The translations under genes and the position numbers were made by a program. Of a stretch of DNA of 36,574 nt, positions 32,794-36,574 are shown one piece after another. Each line of letters opens with the position of its first letter. The first letter of the stretch is position 1. The stretch is from CG1-02-35-72 sp045046885 (lineage in GTDB: Bacteria > Bacteroidota > Bacteroidia > Flavobacteriales > Flavobacteriaceae): positions 1 to 36,574 of the forward strand of contig JASFYX010000048.1 of assembly GCA_045046885.1 (NCBI GenBank). Direction: 5' to 3'. The notes under the pieces were generated by a model. That model had not been told where the DNA came from, made no database searches, and saw only the letters and a list, made by a program, of their open reading frames with translations.

Positions 32794-34230
32794 TTATTTT
32801 TTAACACCTATTAAAGTTGCAGAGGTGCAATTTTCAACTAAAACATGAGCAAAATCACCAATAGTTTCGTTGCCTGTTTTAGGAAAAACAACTACGGCGT
32901 TTTGCGAATTGCGACCCATCCAGTGGGTATCAGATTTTTTAGAATTACCTTCTATCAATACTTCTACGGTTTGCCCGATAAATTGTTGCATTCGGTATAA
33001 GCCGTGCTTTTGTTGTAGCTGAATAATTTCTGTTAAGCGTCGTTTTTTGATTTCTTGAGGGACATCGTCCGGCATTCTTTTGGCCGCAGGTGTTCCGGGG
33101 CGTTCTGAATAAGCAAACATAAAACCAAAATCGTATTTAACATATTCCATCAACGATAGGGTTTCTTGATGTTCTGCTTCGGTTTCACCACAGAACCCCG
33201 CAATCATGTCTTGTGAAATGGCACAATCGGGTAAAATTTTACGGATATTGTCAATTAAAGAAATATATTCTTCGCGTGTGTGATGTCTGTTCATCCGTTC
33301 AAGGACAGCCGTACTGCCTGATTGAACGGGCAAGTGAATGTATTTACAAATATTGTCGTGTTTAGCCATAACGTGTAATACATCTAAGTGCATATCTTGC
33401 GGATTTGAAGTAGAAAATCTAAATCGCAATTCAGGGAAATTAATCGCACATAAATCGAGCAATTGGGCAAAATCTACCGCCGTAGCTTGCGCCATATCGG
33501 TAGCTTTGTTAAAATCCTTTTTTAAACCGCCACCATACCACAAATAACTGTCAACATTCTGACCGAGCAGGGTAACTTCTTTAAAATTTTTATCGGCTAA
33601 TTCCTGAATTTCTTTAAGAATGCTTTGTGGGTCACGACTCCGTTCGCGTCCTCTGGTAAAAGGCACAACACAAAAAGTACACATATTATCGCAGCCTCTT
33701 GTAATTGAAACAAAAGCCGAAACGCCGTTGGTGTTTAAACGCACAGGCGACACATCGGCATAGGTTTCTTCTTTAGAAAGGATGACGTTTACAGCCTCTC
33801 TACCGGCTTCAACTTCTTCTACCAGATTGGGTAAATCACGATAAGCATCGGGACCTACAACCAAATCGACTATCTTTTCTTCTTCTAAAAACTGGTGTTT
33901 TAAGCGTTCTGCCATACAGCCCAAAACACCCACTTTCATAGTAGGGTTTATTTTTTTTATGGCATTGTATTTTTCTAAACGCTTGCGCACGGTTTGTTCG
34001 GCTTTTTCGCGGATGGAGCAGGTGTTAACCAAAACCAAATCGGCTTCTTCAAGATGCGGAGTGGTATTAAAACCAGCATCCAATAAGATAGCCGCTACAA
34101 TTTCGCTGTCGTTTAAATTCATCTGACAACCGTAGCTCTCTATAAAAAGCTTTTTTGTATTTCCTTTTTTTGTATCGGTAATAAGGGCTTGCCCTTGTTT
34201 TTTTTCTTCAATGATATTTTCTGTCGCCAT
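32794..34230 (-). CDS. miaB: tRNA-2-methylthio-N6-dimethylallyladenosine synthase MiaB
   Basis: This radical-SAM methylthiotransferase acts on i6A37 of tRNAs reading UNN codons. I chose ATG 34230 (MATENIIEEKK, 478 residues) over the upstream frame start at 34278, because a -7 box lies between them. The N-terminal MTTase domain has cluster ligands Cys35 (YGCQMN), Cys71 (NTCSIR) and Cys105 (GCMAER). The radical SAM cluster is Cys180, Cys184 and Cys187 (RGCDNMCTFC). A C-terminal TRAM domain (about 410-478) binds tRNA. All six cysteines are present, so it should be active. Confidence 0.97.
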   Translation of the reverse strand: MATENIIEEKKQGQALITDTKKGNTKKLFIESYGCQMNLNDSEIVAAILLDAGFNTTPHLEEADLVLVNTCSIREKAEQTVRKRLEKYNAIKKINPTMKVGVLGCMAERLKHQFLEEEKIVDLVVGPDAYRDLPNLVEEVEAGREAVNVILSKEETYADVSPVRLNTNGVSAFVSITRGCDNMCTFCVVPFTRGRERSRDPQSILKEIQELADKNFKEVTLLGQNVDSYLWYGGGLKKDFNKATDMAQATAVDFAQLLDLCAINFPELRFRFSTSNPQDMHLDVLHVMAKHDNICKYIHLPVQSGSTAVLERMNRHHTREEYISLIDNIRKILPDCAISQDMIAGFCGETEAEHQETLSLMEYVKYDFGFMFAYSERPGTPAAKRMPDDVPQEIKKRRLTEIIQLQQKHGLYRMQQFIGQTVEVLIEGNSKKSDTHWMGRNSQNAVVVFPKTGNETIGDFAHVLVENCTSATLIGVKK

Positions 34231-34244
34231 ATATTTAATTTGTG

Positions 34245-34252
34245 CAAAGATA
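34245..34252 (-). promoter_or_regulatory. -7 promoter box of miaB
   Basis: TATCTTTG on the minus strand (34252-34245) fits TAnnTTTG and lies 14 bases before ATG 34230. It supports the shorter miaB start. No clear -33 TTTG was found. Confidence 0.5.
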
Positions 34253-34307
34253 CAACCAATTGTATAAAAATATGACATATTGGCAGGTGAAAGTTTTGTT
34301 AAAAATG

Positions 34308-34420
34308 CGGTATGGCAAATAGAGCGATATGTTGTACCTACGGCACAAGGACGTATCGAAATTATTGATTTTAGCCATATTGCGTCCCTAACTGGACGGC
34401 GTATTTCAATAATTTTTTTT
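34308..34420. repeat. degenerate dispersed-repeat block in the miaB upstream gap
   Basis: The 330-base gap 34231-34560 holds no gene I can support. GCGATATGTTGTACCTACGG (34324-34343) and TTGCGTCCCTAACTGGACG (34380-34398) look like decayed copies of Bacteroidota intergenic repeats that carry short 'CCTAACGGGA'-like hairpins. The second sits between inverted repeats AAATTATTGA (34359-34368) and TCAATAATTT (34406-34415), followed by eight T. The family assignment is from memory and needs a genome search. Confidence 0.4.
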
Positions 34421-34492
34421 AAAAAGAAGTATTTGTCTTATTGTAACAAAATACAGCTAGTAATTTTTTGAAATAAACTAAAGTTTGGATTT

Positions 34493-34524
34493 AGCCCTAA
34501 CAGATTTCCAAACCTGTTAGGGCT
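34493..34524. repeat. palindromic repeat AGCCCTAACAG/CTGTTAGGGCT
   Basis: Perfect 11-bp arms (34493-34503 and 34514-34524) enclose a 10-base loop. This unit looks like a common flavobacterial intergenic hairpin repeat. It may also help end the minus-strand transcript of the T9SS-sorted gene. Confidence 0.6.
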
Positions 34525-34532
34525 TATGATAT

Positions 34533-34565
34533 ATTGATACGATGACTCAAAGTCATCGTATCAAT
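34533..34565. repeat. 15-bp-stem hairpin overlapping the end of the T9SS-sorted gene
   Basis: ATTGATACGATGACT (34533-34547) and AGTCATCGTATCAAT (34551-34565) pair perfectly around a 3-base loop. The right arm includes the TGA stop codon and touches the last codon of the minus-strand gene. No T-run follows, so it is more likely a dispersed repeat or an mRNA-stabilising hairpin than a classical terminator. Confidence 0.55.
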
Positions 34566-35385
34566 AAATAAAAAACTTACCTTTAAGTATGGTCTTGTTT
34601 AAACTTAAAGTATAAAAATAAAGTCCTTTTTTTAACTGTGATATGTTTAGAGTGCCTTTTATTGGGCTGTCTATAACCTTTTGTCCTAGAGTAGAATAAA
34701 CTTTAATGTTAAACAATTTGTTGGCATTATTCAGATTAATCTGCTGGGTACGGGCGTCATAAAAAATAAAAACTTTGTCTTTGATAAAATTATCTACTGC
34801 CAATGTCTGATTGATATTTGTTAAAATATATCTGTAATTGGGGTCGAAAGTTGTACAATTAATAGGGTCGTCTATCAAACCTTCGGGCGAAAAACCTATG
34901 CCTTCGTAAACTTTTAGACAATTGCTGTTACCCGGGCTGGCGAGTGTATAATATTTAGTATTGATACCAAATTTCATTTCGGTACCCGTAGCCACAACGG
35001 TTCTTTCTGTACTTGTAAAAGAAATATTTATTTTATCGGTGTTAAACACATCGCCTATTTGGACATTAAAATCGTACAGCAGTTTTTCTGTGCTTGTATT
35101 AGTGTCATATAGATACACTTTTTTATTGGCGACATCTTCTCTTAGATAATAAACAGTAGTATTGCGCGAATCTCTTAATATATAGTAAGATGTGCTGTTA
35201 AAAGTTGTAGTACCATCAATAAAATAGCCGTAAAGCGTGGTAACTGTACTACTGGGGATCCCTACCGTCCACGTTTCGTAGGTCATATTCCAAATTTTAC
35301 CATTTTCAAGCATAGGTGTGTAGGTTTGGGCTTGAATTTTTAAAATTGAAATTATCAGCAATACTGAAAATAAAAGTTTCCTCAT
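34561..35385 (-). CDS. secreted protein with T9SS type A sorting domain
   Basis: This 274-residue protein has a signal peptide (to about residue 19, KIQAQ). The middle region (about 20-200) is rich in Thr, Tyr and beta-strand-like segments and matches no enzyme family I recognise. The C-terminus (about 205-274; KLFNIKVYSTLGQKVID, GLYFYTLSLNKTILKGKFFIY split as strands) is a type A T9SS sorting domain, so it should be exported across the outer membrane. The gene stands alone between miaB and the divergent topA. Function unknown. Confidence 0.82.
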   Translation of the reverse strand: MRKLLFSVLLIISILKIQAQTYTPMLENGKIWNMTYETWTVGIPSSTVTTLYGYFIDGTTTFNSTSYYILRDSRNTTVYYLREDVANKKVYLYDTNTSTEKLLYDFNVQIGDVFNTDKINISFTSTERTVVATGTEMKFGINTKYYTLASPGNSNCLKVYEGIGFSPEGLIDDPINCTTFDPNYRYILTNINQTLAVDNFIKDKVFIFYDARTQQINLNNANKLFNIKVYSTLGQKVIDSPIKGTLNISQLKKGLYFYTLSLNKTILKGKFFIY

Positions 35386-35414
35386 AATGGTGAAAATGAA
35401 TAAGATGGCTAAAG

Positions 35415-35442
35415 CAAAGGTAATAAAAAATTAAAAAAACAA
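35415..35442 (-). promoter_or_regulatory. promoter of the T9SS-sorted protein gene
   Basis: On the minus strand TTG (35442-35440), 17 bases, then TACCTTTG (35422-35415) fits the Bacteroidota promoter consensus. It is back-to-back with the topA promoter. Confidence 0.55.
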
Positions 35443-35450
35443 GCTTAAAA

Positions 35451-35480
35451 TTTGATATAAAAAAAATCTATATACTTTTG
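35451..35480 (+). promoter_or_regulatory. promoter of topA
   Basis: TTTG (35451-35454), 18 bases, then TACTTTTG (35473-35480) is a full match to the TTTG/TAnnTTTG pattern. The ATG follows 21 bases later. This is the clearest promoter in the window. Confidence 0.65.
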
Positions 35481-35501
35481 CAGCATAATTAAAACGAAAG
35501 A

Positions 35502-36574
35502 ATGGCGAAGAATTTAGTTATTGTAGAATCTCCGGCGAAAGCCAAAACTATAGAAAAATATTTAGGAAAAGAATTTCAGGTCGAATCGAGTTATGGGCAT
35601 ATTGCCGATCTCCCTTCTAAAGAAATAGGTATTGATTTAGAAGGCGATTTTAAGCCCAAATACATTGTTTCTCAAGATAAAAGAGATGTTGTAAGAAGGT
35701 TAAAAAACTTGGCCAAAAAATCTGAAACTGTTTGGTTAGCGAGTGATGAAGATCGCGAAGGAGAAGCCATTGCTTGGCATTTATTCACCCAATTAAAACT
35801 CGATAAAGACAAAACAAAACGGATTGTTTTTCACGAAATAACCAAGTCGGCTATCTTAAATGCAGTAGAAAATCCGCGAGATATAGATTATAATTTAGTC
35901 AACGCGCAACAAGCGCGTCGTGTTTTAGACCGTTTGGTGGGTTACGAATTGTCGCCTGTTTTATGGCGAAAGGTAAAAGGCGGTTTATCGGCAGGGCGTG
36001 TACAATCTGTTGCTGTACGTTTAATTGTAGAGCGCGAAGCGTCTATAGATAATTTTGTACCAAAAGCTTCTTATAGAGTTGATGCCGAATTTTTAAACGA
36101 AAAAGGACAGAAATTTAAAGCTAAATTACCGAGTAATTTTAATACTATTGAAGAGGCAGAAACCTTTTTAAATAAAAGTATTGGCGCGACATTTAAAGTA
36201 GCCGACTTACAAACAAAACCGGCTAAAAAATCACCTGCACCACCATTTACGACTTCCACTTTACAACAAGAAGCTTCGCGGAAATTAGGTTTTCCAGTAG
36301 CTAAAACCATGTTGATGGCACAAAAATTATACGAAGCAGGTTTGATTACTTATATGCGTACCGATAGTTTAAATTTATCAAATGATGCTAAAAATGCAGC
36401 AGCAGAAGTCATTACGGCTAATTATGGTGCGCAATATTCAAAAACCAGAGTTTTTAAAACAAAAGCAAAGGGCGCTCAAGAAGCGCATGAGGCTATTCGC
36501 CCAACAAACTTGGGTACGCAAAGCGTGTCGGTAGATTTTGATCAAGATAGATTGTATAGTTTAATTTGGAAACG
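35502..36574 (+). CDS. topA: DNA topoisomerase I, 5' part (runs off window)
   Basis: The first 357 codons of a type IA topoisomerase, which relaxes negative supercoils by passing DNA through a transient single-strand break. The N-terminal Toprim domain starts KNLVIVESPAKAKTIEKYLG and has the metal-binding acidic triad in SDEDREGE (81-88). RRVLDRLVGYELSPVLW and GGLSAGRVQSVA follow. The catalytic tyrosine is Tyr284 in LITYMRTDS. The frame is open to the last base, so the rest, including any zinc or C-terminal DNA-binding domains, lies outside the window. Confidence 0.97.
   Translation, partial: MAKNLVIVESPAKAKTIEKYLGKEFQVESSYGHIADLPSKEIGIDLEGDFKPKYIVSQDKRDVVRRLKNLAKKSETVWLASDEDREGEAIAWHLFTQLKLDKDKTKRIVFHEITKSAILNAVENPRDIDYNLVNAQQARRVLDRLVGYELSPVLWRKVKGGLSAGRVQSVAVRLIVEREASIDNFVPKASYRVDAEFLNEKGQKFKAKLPSNFNTIEEAETFLNKSIGATFKVADLQTKPAKKSPAPPFTTSTLQQEASRKLGFPVAKTMLMAQKLYEAGLITYMRTDSLNLSNDAKNAAAEVITANYGAQYSKTRVFKTKAKGAQEAHEAIRPTNLGTQSVSVDFDQDRLYSLIWK

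Noticed and set aside
34280..34471. 63-codon open frame in the miaB upstream gap
   Set aside because: It lies in repeat-derived DNA, has no family resemblance and starts inside the miaB leader region.

Overview
The window looks like chromosomal DNA of a member of the Bacteroidota, most probably a flavobacterium (family Flavobacteriaceae). The DNA is A+T rich. Many genes have a TAnnTTTG -7 box just upstream. Two proteins carry C-terminal type IX secretion (T9SS) sorting domains. The minus-strand block miaB - sigma-54 activator - lptE - TPR-like gene - secG, followed by groES-groEL, is typical of this group. I cannot name the genus from the sequence alone.

Region 1 (1-24845) is a large metal-resistance island on the plus strand, with copper/silver as the main theme. 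It opens with a 32-bp perfect palindrome. Next come an HME-type RND pump fused to its own outer-membrane channel (258-4640) with a lipoprotein adaptor, a multicopper oxidase carrying a T9SS tail, a DUF302 protein and a HYC_CC_PP protein. A second, complete CusA/CusC/CusB-like tripartite pump follows (8733-15686). After it lie a DUF3347 protein, a P-II-like regulator, an AraC-type regulator with an N-terminal HMA metal-binding domain, a CopA-type Cu+ ATPase with three N-terminal metal sites, a DUF3347 lipoprotein, a CxxCH haem-binding protein, a PepSY membrane protein, a second HYC_CC_PP protein, a Met-rich DUF4382 lipoprotein and a type II NADH dehydrogenase. Read together: CopA would move Cu(I) from cytosol to periplasm; the Met/His/Cys-rich DUF3347, HYC_CC_PP and adaptor domains would bind or hand over the metal; the RND pumps would export it; the oxidase would convert Cu(I) to Cu(II); and the HMA-AraC and P-II-like proteins would sense and tune.

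Region 2 (24880-26744, minus strand) is a two-gene cassette: a three-Cys-motif DUF5131 (phage Gp37/Gp68-like) protein and its TcmP partner. The function is unknown. It lies between the copper genes and a fourth DUF3347 lipoprotein (26939-27529), so it looks inserted within or at the edge of the island. It is one of the better candidates for an undescribed system here.

Region 3 (27530-36574) is housekeeping: groEL/groES, secG, a TPR-like gene, lptE, a sigma-54 activator and miaB on the minus strand, a small T9SS-sorted protein, and the start of topA running off the right edge on the plus strand. The gaps at 27530-27725 and 34231-34560 are filled with palindromic or dispersed repeats typical of flavobacterial intergenic DNA. 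I saw no tRNA, rRNA, CRISPR array, intact transposase or integrase.
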